A DNA stretch of 64,000 nucleotides from Parafilimonas terrae (GCF_900115755.1 NZ_FOXQ01000017.1:34546-98545); one strand, 5' to 3'; positions 24,745-34,252 are shown, counted from the stretch's first letter. Notes: generated from the letters alone by a model not told the origin. Numbers and translations are program-made.

Positions 24745-26046
24745 TTATTTGCGCTTATCTATAAATTTAACCGGCTTGCGGCTGGCTTCGCTGAACTGTA
24801 TCTTCTTAATAGCATCTTCAGAAACATAATGCACAAAAGGGCTAACGCGAAGTTTAGCCTGTATGTATGAACGTATCCTGTGATCGTTTTCCGCACTTTC
24901 ATCTGCCGCATGAATATAAAGCAACACTTCATCCAAACCAACATCATTGGTTGAAACCTCCACCACATAATCACGCACTTCATTTATTTCATTCAGCAAA
25001 TCAAATAAAGCTGCAGGATATAATGTTGTGCCTTTAAACTTTATCATTTGTTTTTTGCGGCCCAGCAGTGGCGATAACCGCAATGTATTTCTGCCGCAGG
25101 CACATGGCTCATCAAAATACATGCATACATCGCCTGTTTTATAACGCAGCAATGGCATGCCTTCCACGCCAAGCGTTGTTATAGTTACTTCACCTTCTGT
25201 ATTTGCGGGCACGGGCATATTGTTTTCATCCAGCAGTTCTACAATTATTAATTCAGGTTGAAGGTGGCCGCCTTTACCGGCGCTGCATTCTGTAAATGCT
25301 GTTTGCATTTCAGTAGAAGCATAGGTTGAATACAATTGTATTTTCCATGCTTCTGTAATTTTTCTGCCAAGAATGTTAAGTGAACAATCTGCATTCCGAA
25401 TGCTTTCACCAATACAAACCGCTTTTTTTACAGAGGTGTTGTTGATGTCAATATCATGTTGTTCCGCATACTGAATAAGTTTAAGTATGAATGATGGAAC
25501 CGCAACAATTATTGTTGGTTTATACCGCGTAATGCTCTCCCATTGCAAAGCAGGAATACCAGGCCCGACACGAACAATTTTACCACCCATTTTGCGAATA
25601 CCGGAATAGTAGGCAATACCTGCCATAAACTGCCGGTCGAGCGTAAGCATAAGTTGGTAAACATCTTCGGCTGAACCATCTGCCGTTATAAAAGAGTTGT
25701 ATTCATTACAGGCCAATCGTTGTAAATCATTTTCTGTAAGCGCTATTGAAACCGGGCTTCCCAAAGTGCCCGAAGTGGCAGTGTATTCAATGATTGCATG
25801 CTTATCAACACATAAAAAATCTGCGTTATTCTTTTGCAGGTCGTCTTTTGTGGTTATTGGAAGTTTGGTTAAATCTTCCAGTGTTTTTACAGCATTTACA
25901 TCAATTGCATGTTGCAGAAAAAGCTTTTTGTAAAAAGGTGAATTAGCGTTTAAATATTGTAATAACGCCTGCAGCTTTCTTTCCTGCAATTTTTTTATTT
26001 CATCTTTTGGCTTATGCGATACCGGGGTTTCATTCATATTATTCAC
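24745..26046 (-). CDS. PaaK-like AMP-dependent acyl ligase, flexirubin cluster
   Basis: The 433-residue enzyme resembles phenylacetate-CoA ligase. It has the ATP-binding loop IEYTATSGTLGSPVSIAL near residue 90, YSTYASTEMQTAF near residue 240, and the MPLLRYKTGDVC segment followed by CACGRNTLRLSPLLGRKKQM. It probably activates 4-coumarate, produced by the tyrosine ammonia-lyase, as an AMP ester and loads it on CoA or directly on the ACP. It is the first gene of the minus-strand run. The acceptor is not determined by the sequence. Confidence 0.85.
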   Translation of the reverse strand: MNNMNETPVSHKPKDEIKKLQERKLQALLQYLNANSPFYKKLFLQHAIDVNAVKTLEDLTKLPITTKDDLQKNNADFLCVDKHAIIEYTATSGTLGSPVSIALTENDLQRLACNEYNSFITADGSAEDVYQLMLTLDRQFMAGIAYYSGIRKMGGKIVRVGPGIPALQWESITRYKPTIIVAVPSFILKLIQYAEQHDIDINNTSVKKAVCIGESIRNADCSLNILGRKITEAWKIQLYSTYASTEMQTAFTECSAGKGGHLQPELIIVELLDENNMPVPANTEGEVTITTLGVEGMPLLRYKTGDVCMYFDEPCACGRNTLRLSPLLGRKKQMIKFKGTTLYPAALFDLLNEINEVRDYVVEVSTNDVGLDEVLLYIHAADESAENDHRIRSYIQAKLRVSPFVHYVSEDAIKKIQFSEASRKPVKFIDKRK

Positions 26047-26177
26047 TATAACTCAAGCTGGCGTTGCAAGCTCTATAACGTAACAGCAACAAAGAAACCA
26101 AAATTTTAATCTATTGCCAAAGCGGTAAAATTCAATACATTTAAAACTGCTTCGTGTTTTACAAAGCATATTATTTC

Positions 26178-27101
26178 ATGAAATATTATTTGTACTGTTT
26201 TATTTCCTTCTTTATAACTACTGCATGCTCCGGCCAAAACACACCTGTTTTATATAAAGACATATCATTTAATAAAGTGAATATTCAAAAAAATATTGTT
26301 TATTCTTTTGCTGACAGCATTAAAGAAAAATACAGGTGTTTGGATTTTTATCAGCCTGCAACAAATTCAGCACTGCAAAAAAGCCCTTTAATTATTTGGA
26401 TGCATGGCGGCGGCTTTAAATTCGGAACAAAGAATGCTGCTGAAATAAAACTATGGGGCGATGAATTTGCCAAACGTGGTTATGCATTTGCCGCCATTAA
26501 TTACAGGCTGAGTAAAAAAAATCCATTATTTAAATTCAAAGACCTGGTAGAAGCTTGTTACGATAATGTTGAAGATGTAAACAATGCAATTACATTCTTT
26601 AAAGCCAATGCATCAAGATTTAATATTGATACCGGTAAAATAATTCTTGGCGGTAATTCGGCAGGCGCTGTCATAGCGTTACAAACAGTGTATAGTAATT
26701 CCGCAGATATTAAATACATTCTTGACAGCAATAAAACTGTTGCCAATACAAATAATAACTACAATACACAAAAAGTAGCTGCCATCATAAATTTTTGGGG
26801 AGCTTTATTTAATAAAGATTGGCTTCTCCGGGCAAAGGTTCCCATTGTAAGTGTTCATGGCTCAAAAGATAGAATTGTACCTGTTAATAATAAAGGTGTA
26901 GTATTTTTTGGCAGCCAGTCAATACACGAAAAAGCTGATTCTTTGCATATACCAAACAGCATTAAGGTTTATGAAGGTTATGCGCACGAATTGCATAAAC
27001 ATTTTAACCCACTGGTTTATCCCCGGAAAGTAAAACAAAGGCATAAAGAAGCAGCCCAGTTTGCTTGTGATTTCTTATATAATTTTTTTAAGGGAGAATA
27101 A
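26178..27101 (+). CDS. Alpha/beta hydrolase (carboxylesterase-like) lipoprotein
   Basis: From the ATG at 26178 this 307-residue protein starts with a lipoprotein signal peptide MKYYLYCFISFFITTACSG; a GTG 24 bp upstream would add eight residues. The oxyanion motif IIWMHGGGFKFG near residue 75 and the nucleophile elbow GGNSAGAVIA near 158 place it in the esterase/lipase family. VSVHGSKDRIVP supplies the acid and YEGYAHELHK the catalytic His. It probably hydrolyses an ester at the periplasmic face or outer membrane. It converges on the ammonium transporter gene. Confidence 0.85.
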   Translation: MKYYLYCFISFFITTACSGQNTPVLYKDISFNKVNIQKNIVYSFADSIKEKYRCLDFYQPATNSALQKSPLIIWMHGGGFKFGTKNAAEIKLWGDEFAKRGYAFAAINYRLSKKNPLFKFKDLVEACYDNVEDVNNAITFFKANASRFNIDTGKIILGGNSAGAVIALQTVYSNSADIKYILDSNKTVANTNNNYNTQKVAAIINFWGALFNKDWLLRAKVPIVSVHGSKDRIVPVNNKGVVFFGSQSIHEKADSLHIPNSIKVYEGYAHELHKHFNPLVYPRKVKQRHKEAAQFACDFLYNFFKGE

Positions 27102-27104
27102 TTA

Positions 27105-27153
27105 TGCAAATAAAAAAAGCAATACAGCAACTTGCCACTGCTGTATTGCTTTT
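27105..27153. terminator. Bidirectional terminator hairpin between esterase and amt
   Basis: AAAAGCAATACAGCA pairs with TGCTGTATTGCTTTT, flanked by A-run and T-run, so it can stop transcription from both sides. The same stretch also opens a 26-codon frame (27105-27182). Confidence 0.85.
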
Positions 27154-27187
27154 AGGGTTAAGCTCTTACGTTGCTAACCCATAAAAT

Positions 27188-28609
27188 TTATTTAATTACC
27201 AGGATTTCTTCTGCATCCACCAATACTTCTTCACTGTGGCCGTTACCGTTACCATTTGTTGTTTGCACAACAAGACTGCCCTGGAAGTACTTTTCGTTAT
27301 GCTGGGAAGCATCGAGTCCAAGCATTTCATCTTCGGCACTAACCCGCAAAGGCAAAATAAAATTGATGAATTTGAATATGGCGAAGGATACGGAAAAACT
27401 ATACACCACAACAATTGCAAGGGCTTTAACCTGTGTAAAGAAGAAATCTGCGTTGCCATACAATAAGCCATCTGCACCGGCACTGTTTACTGTTTTGGTA
27501 GCAAAAATGCCTGTCATTAACATGCCTACCATGCCGCCAAGTCCATGGCAGGGGAACACATCTAACGTATCATCCAGCCTTGTTTTAGCCCTCATCTGCA
27601 CCGCTATGTTGGAAATAACCGCTGCTATAAACCCGATAAATATGCTTTGGGGAATAGCAACGAAACCTGCGGCAGGTGTAATAGCAACGAGACCGACAAC
27701 AGCACCTACGCAAAATCCAACCACAGAGGGCTTTCTGCCTTTAGCTACATCAAACAGCAACCAGGTTAAACCGGCGGCAGCGGCGGCAGTATTGGTAGTA
27801 GCAAATGCAGAAACTGCCAGTGAGTTGGCGCCTAATGCAGAACCGGCATTAAAGCCAAACCATCCAAACCAGAGCAAACCTGTTCCCATTAAAACATAAG
27901 GAATATTTGCCGGTGGAATTTCTTTATGTTCTTTACGCACCTGTCTTTGTTTTAAAACAAGGGCACCGGCAAAGGCAGCGCAACCAGCAGAAATATGCAC
28001 CACTGTGCCGCCTGCAAAATCCAAAGCACCCATTTTAAAGAGGAAACCTTCGGGGTTCCATGTCCAGTGAGCGATTGGGGCATATACAAGCAAACTAAAG
28101 AGTACAATAAATAATATATAAGAAGTAAAACGAATACGTTCTGCTACTGCACCAACCACGAGGCCGGGCGTAATAATAGCAAACATCAACTGGAAGATGG
28201 CAAATAAGGTTAGCGGTATTGTTGGTGCAAGCCCCCATGGCGCACCTGAATTCACACCTTCAAAAAACAGGTTTGAAGTGGGATTGCCAATAAAACCGCC
28301 AATTGATTTACCAAAACAAAGACCATACTCAACAAAAATCCAGAGAACGGTTACGACGCCCGCAGCCACCACGCTTTTAATCATTGTGGAGATTACATTT
28401 TTACGATGTACCATACCGCCATAGAAAAAGGCGAGCCCAGGGGTCATTAAAAAAACAAGGGCAGTGGCAACAAGCATCCAGGCTATGTCGGCAAAATTAT
28501 ATTTGCTACTGTCAGTAAAATCTACGGCTGAAGGAACAAAAACTGAACCTGCCGCAATAAGAATTAGAACTGTAAAAGGAGCAATTTCTTTGAAAGTTGG
28601 CTTCGGCAT
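27188..28609 (-). CDS. amt: Ammonium transporter, Amt family
   Basis: The 473-residue membrane protein has eleven hydrophobic segments and typical Amt blocks: MLVATALVFLMTPGLAFFYG, FAGGTVVHISAGCAAFAGAL and CHGLGGMVGMLMTGIFA, with the two pore His residues in those last blocks. It should conduct ammonium across the inner membrane. The N-terminal helix (FTVLILIAAGSVFVPSAV) may be a signal or an additional helix. No glnK/glnB gene is adjacent. The C-terminal tail is acidic with a run of GNGNG. The upstream 28610-28720 region is very AT-rich, consistent with promoter DNA. Confidence 0.93.
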   Translation of the reverse strand: MPKPTFKEIAPFTVLILIAAGSVFVPSAVDFTDSSKYNFADIAWMLVATALVFLMTPGLAFFYGGMVHRKNVISTMIKSVVAAGVVTVLWIFVEYGLCFGKSIGGFIGNPTSNLFFEGVNSGAPWGLAPTIPLTLFAIFQLMFAIITPGLVVGAVAERIRFTSYILFIVLFSLLVYAPIAHWTWNPEGFLFKMGALDFAGGTVVHISAGCAAFAGALVLKQRQVRKEHKEIPPANIPYVLMGTGLLWFGWFGFNAGSALGANSLAVSAFATTNTAAAAAGLTWLLFDVAKGRKPSVVGFCVGAVVGLVAITPAAGFVAIPQSIFIGFIAAVISNIAVQMRAKTRLDDTLDVFPCHGLGGMVGMLMTGIFATKTVNSAGADGLLYGNADFFFTQVKALAIVVVYSFSVSFAIFKFINFILPLRVSAEDEMLGLDASQHNEKYFQGSLVVQTTNGNGNGHSEEVLVDAEEILVIK

Positions 28610-28723
28610 TTGACAAATTTAAAATAAAATAATATTTATATTAAATGCAATTTATTAAATAATTTATATCATTAACCAAATATTTATTACATTATTTTAT
28701 TAATAATATGAACAGGCTTATAT

Positions 28724-28755
28724 AAAAAAGGCTAATCCATTTCTGAATTAGCCCT
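28724..28755 (-). terminator. Terminator of the oxidoreductase gene
   Basis: On the minus strand GGCTAAT pairs with ATTAGCC around a 10-base loop and is followed by TTTTTT. It is 25 bp past the stop codon at 28780. Confidence 0.8.
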
Positions 28756-28779
28756 GTTAGTTGATAAACTGGAATTAAT

Positions 28780-30234
28780 TTATACGCCCAGTGTCCATCC
28801 TTGCCTGTAAGTGCGTTTTACAAACTGGTTGGCTTCATCAAAATTTGTAATTTTCATATTTGGGCCATCCCAAACTAATTGAATATGGCGGCCGGGGTAA
28901 TCAATATCATTCCCATTCTTTTTCTGAATATTATAACTTCTAATAGCAAGGTTACCCATTAAAACACTTTCTGTAAGCGGGCCTGCCAAATCAAACCGGG
29001 AGCTGAGATTGTTGGCGGCATCGCTTCCATAACCGGCAATCGCCGCTTCCACCCAGGCAGCATAGTGGCCATCATCGCCATTAGGCACACGGGCAATGGT
29101 TTGCGGCACCGTTGTTTCCTTTGTTTTGGAGGTTGGCAATAACTGCGGGTTAATACCATAAGTGCCTGCCATCATTTTACCTTTTGTTCCATAGAATATA
29201 ATACCGTTGCCGCCATCTCCCATAGTTTCGTTTGGCTGTAATTCCAAGGGGCGCTGTGGCTGAATGCCGCCATCCATCCAATGCAGCCTTAAATCCGGTT
29301 TGCCGCTGGGCTGTTTAAAAGTTAGAATGATGTGTGAAGATACCGGGCCACTGTCAGGAAAATAGGCCTGCTGCCAGTTCTCAACATATCTTGTAGAAAC
29401 ACTGCATTCTGCGCCAACCGGGTAATCAAGGTCCAGCACTGCAAAAGCAGGTTGCATAATATGGCAAGCCATATCGCCCAGGGCGCCGGTGCCGTAATCC
29501 CACCAGCCGCGCCAGTTAAACGGCACAAGATGATCTACATAATCTTTATAAGGAGCAGTTCCCAGCCATAAATCCCAGTTAAGTTCTTTGGGAACGGTTG
29601 GCTTTTCTGTTGGCCATGCAATGCCTTGCGGCCACACAGGCCTGTCTGTATAACAATACACTTCCGTTACGTCTCCAATTATACCTGCTTTGTACCAGTC
29701 TATTAATTGGCGCACACCATCGCCGCTGGCGCCCTGGTTGCCCATTTGCGTTACTACTTTATATTTCCTGGCGGCTTCCGTAAGCATTCTTGCTTCGTAA
29801 ATATCATGTGTTAACGGCTTTTGCACATATACATGCTTGCCCAGCTGCATGGCTGCCATGGCAGCAACAGCATGGTTATGATCGGGAATGGAAACAGAGC
29901 AGGCATCGATATTTTTATGCTCTTTATCCAGCATTTCCCGGAAGTCTTTGTAATATTTTGCCTTGGGAAAACGGCTTCTCGTTTTGGCAGCCTGCCTGTC
30001 ATCCACATCGCATAACACAGCAATTTCAGCTTTACCGCTGTCGAAAAAATTCTTTATATCACTCTCTCCTTTACCACCAGCACCAATTCCCGCGACGACA
30101 AGCTTGTCGCTCGGAGCCACATATCCTTTTCCTAAAACATGGCGGGGTACAATATAAAAACCGGCGGTTGCAAGCGAGGCGTTTTTAATAAAATTTCTGC
30201 GGGAGCTTTGTTTCGAATTGCTGTTACTTTCCAT
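28780..30234 (-). CDS. Gfo/Idh/MocA family oxidoreductase, exported
   Basis: The 484-residue protein has a twin-arginine leader (SSRRNFIKNASLATAGFY) and a Rossmann motif VVAGIGAGGKGESD near residue 45. CSVSIPDHNHAVAAMAAM and KHVYVQKPLTHDI match the NAD(P)-binding domain; the C-terminal part has GTGALGDMACHIMQPAF. Many such exported oxidoreductases act on sugars, but the substrate is not visible. The gene is monocistronic, with its own terminator. It is not closely related to the GH109-type protein at 4135, whose motifs differ. Confidence 0.88.
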   Translation of the reverse strand: MESNSNSKQSSRRNFIKNASLATAGFYIVPRHVLGKGYVAPSDKLVVAGIGAGGKGESDIKNFFDSGKAEIAVLCDVDDRQAAKTRSRFPKAKYYKDFREMLDKEHKNIDACSVSIPDHNHAVAAMAAMQLGKHVYVQKPLTHDIYEARMLTEAARKYKVVTQMGNQGASGDGVRQLIDWYKAGIIGDVTEVYCYTDRPVWPQGIAWPTEKPTVPKELNWDLWLGTAPYKDYVDHLVPFNWRGWWDYGTGALGDMACHIMQPAFAVLDLDYPVGAECSVSTRYVENWQQAYFPDSGPVSSHIILTFKQPSGKPDLRLHWMDGGIQPQRPLELQPNETMGDGGNGIIFYGTKGKMMAGTYGINPQLLPTSKTKETTVPQTIARVPNGDDGHYAAWVEAAIAGYGSDAANNLSSRFDLAGPLTESVLMGNLAIRSYNIQKKNGNDIDYPGRHIQLVWDGPNMKITNFDEANQFVKRTYRQGWTLGV

Positions 30235-30323
30235 ATAGCTTAAAATTATGAGTGAATGTTTTTAACGTGCGTGAAAGTATTAATCAGCCTTGAAAAGAAA
30301 AAATCAGAAATTTTAAAAACCGG

Positions 30324-31394
30324 TTATTTCTTTTCACCAACAGCGGGTGACTGTTGTAAAATAAAAGTTTGGCCGGGAATAGCAAATGCAATTCCCCTTT
30401 CTGAAAATGCCTTTAATATTTCACGGAAAATCCGCTGCTGCCTGTCGAGATATAATTTATAATCTGTGGATTCCACAAAGTACAGCGTTTCAAATGTGAG
30501 GCTATAATCGGCAAAGGCCACAAGATGGCACCTGTCGAAAGTTATATCGGGCTGCGCTTTTATTATTTGTTCAACAAATTGCGGAATGGCATCCAGGTTT
30601 TCTGCAGGGGTATCGTACCGCACATTCATTTTAAAAATTATACCACGGCGTTGCTGGCGCTTGAAATTTTTTATAGTCGATTTTACCAGGTCAGCATTGG
30701 GAATAACCAGTTGTTCGCCGGTAAGGCTGCGCACATGAGATGTTTTAATCCCTATGCGCTCCACGGTGCCCGCAGCATTATTTATAGAAATAGCATCGCC
30801 AATGCTGAAAGGTTTGTCAAAGAATATTACAAAATAGCTGAAGAGGTCTGTAAGAATATTTTGTGCTGCCAAAGCAATAGCAATACCGCCAATGCCAAGG
30901 CCGGTAATAAGCGTGGTGATGTTATAACCCAAATTATCTATCAGCATTACTATGCCGGCAAGCCATACAATGGCTTTAAATATGGAAAGAATACCTGTAA
31001 CCTGCTTAATGCGTTCTGGCGGTTCATTCTTGCTATGCATATACAGGTTTACCGATAATTGCATGGCATGATTAATAAACCGCACAAAATAATAGGCCGT
31101 TATAACGGCAACTGCAACTTTTAAAACATGATCAACTTTTACAGAAAGATTTAACTGCTGGATTATACCATAATTAATCATCAGGAAAATAAATGGTATA
31201 ATAAATTTTTCCGCAGCTTCTACTATGGCGTCATCTACCTGCGAATGTGTGCGGGCACTAAACTTTTTTAAAGCCGCAATAATAAACTTTCGCAGCAGCT
31301 TAAATAATATCCACACAACAATAATCTGCGCTAATACTATTGCATACACCTTTACTGTATTACCCATCCAAACCTGGTCTAAATATTCTTCCAT
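30324..31394 (-). CDS. Mechanosensitive ion channel, MscS family
   Basis: This 356-residue protein has about five membrane helices in its first 190 residues, then the MscS core: GLGIGGIAIALAAQNILTDL (pore-lining helix) and SIGDAISINNAAGTVERIGI, followed by LTGEQLVIPNADLVKSTIKN. The last is the beta domain. The C-terminal portion (residues 250-356) forms the cytoplasmic vestibule. The role is release of solutes on hypo-osmotic shock. It has a longer N-terminal membrane region than E. coli MscS, as in MscM-like or YbdG-like branches. It stands alone between the oxidoreductase and the M23 peptidase, divergent from the latter. Confidence 0.9.
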   Translation of the reverse strand: MEEYLDQVWMGNTVKVYAIVLAQIIVVWILFKLLRKFIIAALKKFSARTHSQVDDAIVEAAEKFIIPFIFLMINYGIIQQLNLSVKVDHVLKVAVAVITAYYFVRFINHAMQLSVNLYMHSKNEPPERIKQVTGILSIFKAIVWLAGIVMLIDNLGYNITTLITGLGIGGIAIALAAQNILTDLFSYFVIFFDKPFSIGDAISINNAAGTVERIGIKTSHVRSLTGEQLVIPNADLVKSTIKNFKRQQRRGIIFKMNVRYDTPAENLDAIPQFVEQIIKAQPDITFDRCHLVAFADYSLTFETLYFVESTDYKLYLDRQQRIFREILKAFSERGIAFAIPGQTFILQQSPAVGEKK

Positions 31395-31481
31395 AATTAA
31401 TGCTGCAAAAGTATTTGTATAAATACAAACTAAAATCTAACTAAACTTTAAAAACACACGTATTACTTTTGACCACATACA

Positions 31482-33188
31482 ATGAAAAAATTCATCCTTA
31501 CATTAACGCTGCTTTTTTCGATAACCTGCTTTACTAACGCTCAAAATAATTATCCGCAGGGCTATTTCAGGAACCCGTTAAATATTCCCATGCAGCTTGC
31601 CGCCAATTTTGGCGAGCTGCGCACAGATCATTTTCACATGGGCCTCGACATTCGCACCCAGGCCCGCGAAAACCTTCCCGTGCACGCCGCTGCCGATGGA
31701 TATGTAAGCCGTGTAAAGATTGAAAAGTATGGTTACGGCCACGCCATTTATATTACCCACCCAAATGGCTACACCACTTTATACGGTCACTTAAATTCGT
31801 TTTATCCTGCGCTTGAAAAATACCTGCGCGATAAACAATATAAAGATCAAAGCTGGGAACAGGACTTTGAATTGCCTGCCAACTTATTCCCGGTTACCAA
31901 AGGCCAGTTTATTGCCAACAGCGGCAACACCGGCGGCTCGCAGGGGCCGCACCTGCACTTTGAAATACGCGATACAAAAACCGGCAACAATTTAAACCCC
32001 TTATTATTTGGAATGCCGCTAACAGATCATATTGCGCCTATCGTATATGGCCTTTACTGGTACGACAGAAGGTACAGCGCTTACACCGTTTCGCCGCAAT
32101 CGCTTTCCATTATCAAAAAAAATGGCATTTATACTACCACCACGCCCGTTGTAAGAGTAGGCTCGCCCATTATTTCGCTTGGCGTGAGGATGCAGGACAT
32201 GAATAATGCCTCCTCTTTTAAATTTGGCGTGTACCATGCAGCCTTATATGTGGATGATGTATTGCAGTTTGAATTTAAATTAAACGATTTCCTGTACCCC
32301 ACCAGCCGTTATGTAAATGCCAGCATGGATTATAAAAGATGGGTGGTGAATAAACAGGGCATTCAATACCTTTCTTTATTGCCCGGCAACAAACTCAGCG
32401 TTTTTTCGCCACTTGACAGCGATGGAAATATCTCGTTAAATGATGATCAAACCCATAAAATAAAGATTGTGTTGAGCGATGAAAAGAAAAACACCACTAC
32501 CATAAGTTTTTCTTTAAAGTATGACGAAGCTTTGCAGAAAGATTACTCCATTCCGGCCGATGCATTTATCTGCGATACTAACAGTGCCAATAATATTAAA
32601 ACAGATAACGCCAGCATCAGCTTCGATTCAAATGCTTTTTACGATGCCCTGCCTTTACGCGTGTTTGAAACCGCTTCTGCGTATTCAAAACAGGTGTCGC
32701 CAACCATTCATATAGGCGATTACACCATTCCTGTTCATAACGATTACAATGTAATGGTAAAAGCGGCTGCACTTACCGGCAACCAGAAGAATAAAGTGGT
32801 GATGGAGCTGAAAAGCGGCTCATCTGCCACTGTAAAAAAAGGCGTTTGGCAGGGAAGCTGGATGCTCAGCAGCTTTAACGAGTTAGGAAACGTGAGGTTA
32901 TTGATAGATGAAGTGCCGCCGGTGGTTACACCCATTTCCTGGAAGGATGGCTCCACCTTCATTAGCCAGAAAACATTAACGGTAAAGTGTGTTGACGATG
33001 TAAGCCGCATTGCCAGCTTTACCGCAACGCTTGAAGATGGCAGTTGGCTCATGTTTGCCAAAAAAAGCGACTATTTTACTTATACTTTTGATGAGCATTG
33101 CCCCGCCGGAAAACACACTTTAACCATAACCGCCATGGATGTGGCCGGCAATGCCATTGTTGAAACCTATAATTTTACAAAACAATAG
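31482..33188 (+). CDS. M23 family metallopeptidase, secreted
   Basis: A 568-residue protein with a signal peptide (MKKFILTLTLLFSITCFTNA). The N-terminal M23 (LytM-like) domain, residues 25-170, has the zinc ligands in HFHMGLDIRT (HxxxD) and GPHLHFEIRD (HxH) plus THPNGYTTLYGHLN. It should cut peptidoglycan cross-bridges or stems. Residues 190-568 are beta-rich and probably several Ig-like modules; the function is unknown. It is followed 5 bp later by bcp, so they are likely co-transcribed. The motif TACTTTTG at 31464-31471 resembles a Bacteroidota minus-7 element, but the upstream TTTG is missing. Confidence 0.9.
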   Translation: MKKFILTLTLLFSITCFTNAQNNYPQGYFRNPLNIPMQLAANFGELRTDHFHMGLDIRTQARENLPVHAAADGYVSRVKIEKYGYGHAIYITHPNGYTTLYGHLNSFYPALEKYLRDKQYKDQSWEQDFELPANLFPVTKGQFIANSGNTGGSQGPHLHFEIRDTKTGNNLNPLLFGMPLTDHIAPIVYGLYWYDRRYSAYTVSPQSLSIIKKNGIYTTTTPVVRVGSPIISLGVRMQDMNNASSFKFGVYHAALYVDDVLQFEFKLNDFLYPTSRYVNASMDYKRWVVNKQGIQYLSLLPGNKLSVFSPLDSDGNISLNDDQTHKIKIVLSDEKKNTTTISFSLKYDEALQKDYSIPADAFICDTNSANNIKTDNASISFDSNAFYDALPLRVFETASAYSKQVSPTIHIGDYTIPVHNDYNVMVKAAALTGNQKNKVVMELKSGSSATVKKGVWQGSWMLSSFNELGNVRLLIDEVPPVVTPISWKDGSTFISQKTLTVKCVDDVSRIASFTATLEDGSWLMFAKKSDYFTYTFDEHCPAGKHTLTITAMDVAGNAIVETYNFTKQ

Positions 33189-33193
33189 TTTAT

Positions 33194-33694
33194 ATGATAA
33201 CATTGGCTGCCGGCATGAAGGCCCCGGCATTTAAAGGCAAAGATCAAAACGGCAACACCGTTTCGCTTGCAGATTATAAAGGCAAAAAGCTGGTATTATA
33301 TTTTTATCCTGAAGACGATACGCCCACCTGCACTGTGCAGGCATGTAATTTAAGGGATAACTATGCCCTATTAAGAAAGGAAGGGTTTGAAGTGGTTGGC
33401 GTAAGCCCAAACGACACTGAAAGCCATAAGAAATTTGAAGAAAAGTTTAGCCTGCCTTTCACTTTAATTGCCGATCCTAATCATAAAATAATAAACACTT
33501 ATGGCGTTTGGGGCGAAAAGCAATTGTATGGGCGAAAATTTATGGGCCTGCACCGCACAACCTTCCTGGTTGACGAAAAAGGCGTTATTCAAAAGGTATA
33601 TTTAAAACCCCGCAATAAGCAGCACGCAGAAGATATAGTGAAGTTTTGGAAAGAAATGGAGCAACAGCAGGTAAAACCAACCCGCAAAGGCTGA
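33194..33694 (+). CDS. bcp: Thiol peroxidase of the BCP (peroxiredoxin) family
   Basis: The 166-residue protein shows the peroxiredoxin motif YFYPEDDTPTCTVQACNLRD, with peroxidatic Cys in TPTC and the resolving Cys four residues further in VQAC, the arrangement typical of the BCP subfamily. It would reduce peroxides using thioredoxin. It starts 5 bp after the M23 gene on the same strand. A strong terminator follows at 33717. The short C-terminal tail ends WKEMEQQQVKPTRKG. Length is within the usual range (150-160). Confidence 0.92.
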   Translation: MITLAAGMKAPAFKGKDQNGNTVSLADYKGKKLVLYFYPEDDTPTCTVQACNLRDNYALLRKEGFEVVGVSPNDTESHKKFEEKFSLPFTLIADPNHKIINTYGVWGEKQLYGRKFMGLHRTTFLVDEKGVIQKVYLKPRNKQHAEDIVKFWKEMEQQQVKPTRKG

Positions 33695-33716
33695 TTTATT
33701 TAAAGCTTTTTTCATA

Positions 33717-33759
33717 AAAACCGTTGCCGTATTCAGTTACGGCAACGGTTTTGTTTTTT
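33717..33759 (+). terminator. Terminator after bcp
   Basis: AAAACCGTTGCCGTA pairs with TACGGCAACGGTTTT and is followed by a T-run. The position fits the end of the M23-bcp transcript. Confidence 0.9.
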
Positions 33760-33790
33760 ACCGGGATGTTTTGAGGTTTTACTTTAAATT

Positions 33791-34140
33791 TTTATTCATT
33801 TTTCGCTTTTTTTCATTCATTTATCCGACTTTTTTATTCATTTCTTTGAATATTTTATTCATTTCTTTGAACATTTCATCCATTTTCCTCAGTATTCTTT
33901 CCATTTAACTCATGTTTTTTTCCATTTTCTTCAATATTTTTTCCATTTAACTCATATTTTTTTCCATTTTTCCCAATATTCTTTCCATTTTTTACTCTTA
34001 TTTGTCCGTTTTACTGAATTTTTTGTCTGTTTTCTTCAGTGTTTTGTCCGTCTTTTCAGGAATTTTGTCCGTCTTTTTCAATTTTTTGTCCGTTTTATTG
34101 GATTTTCTGTCCGTTTTACTGAATATTCTGTCCGTTTTAT
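33791..34140. repeat. 21-bp phased degenerate array B (TTCAT, CCATT, TGTCCG cores)
   Basis: Core words recur exactly every 21 bp from 33797 to 34133, about 17 units, with no slip. The first units carry TTCATTT (33797, 33818, 33839, 33860), then CCATTT (33881 to 33986), then GTCCGT or GTCTGT (34007 to 34133). The register is continuous across the changes. On the minus strand the units read as heptads starting Met-Glu-Lys or Thr-Asp-Lys, but TAA codons directly precede several of the ATGs, so a single protein is unlikely. It fills the bcp-typA gap (33695-34300), which holds no gene, and stops about 110 bp before the typA promoter. Design is the same as at 3634. Confidence 0.9.
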
Positions 34141-34252
34141 GCATTCTTTCTGCAATAATTTCTTCAACCCCATGCATAAAAGGGGTATTAATGCAAGTGT
34201 TTTTTCCATTGTATTGTATTTGCATAAACAACAATACCGTAACAAATCGCAC

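Noticed and set aside
27171..27899. 242-codon plus-strand frame opposite the ammonium transporter
   Set aside because: It is antisense to conserved Amt sequence and has no family features.
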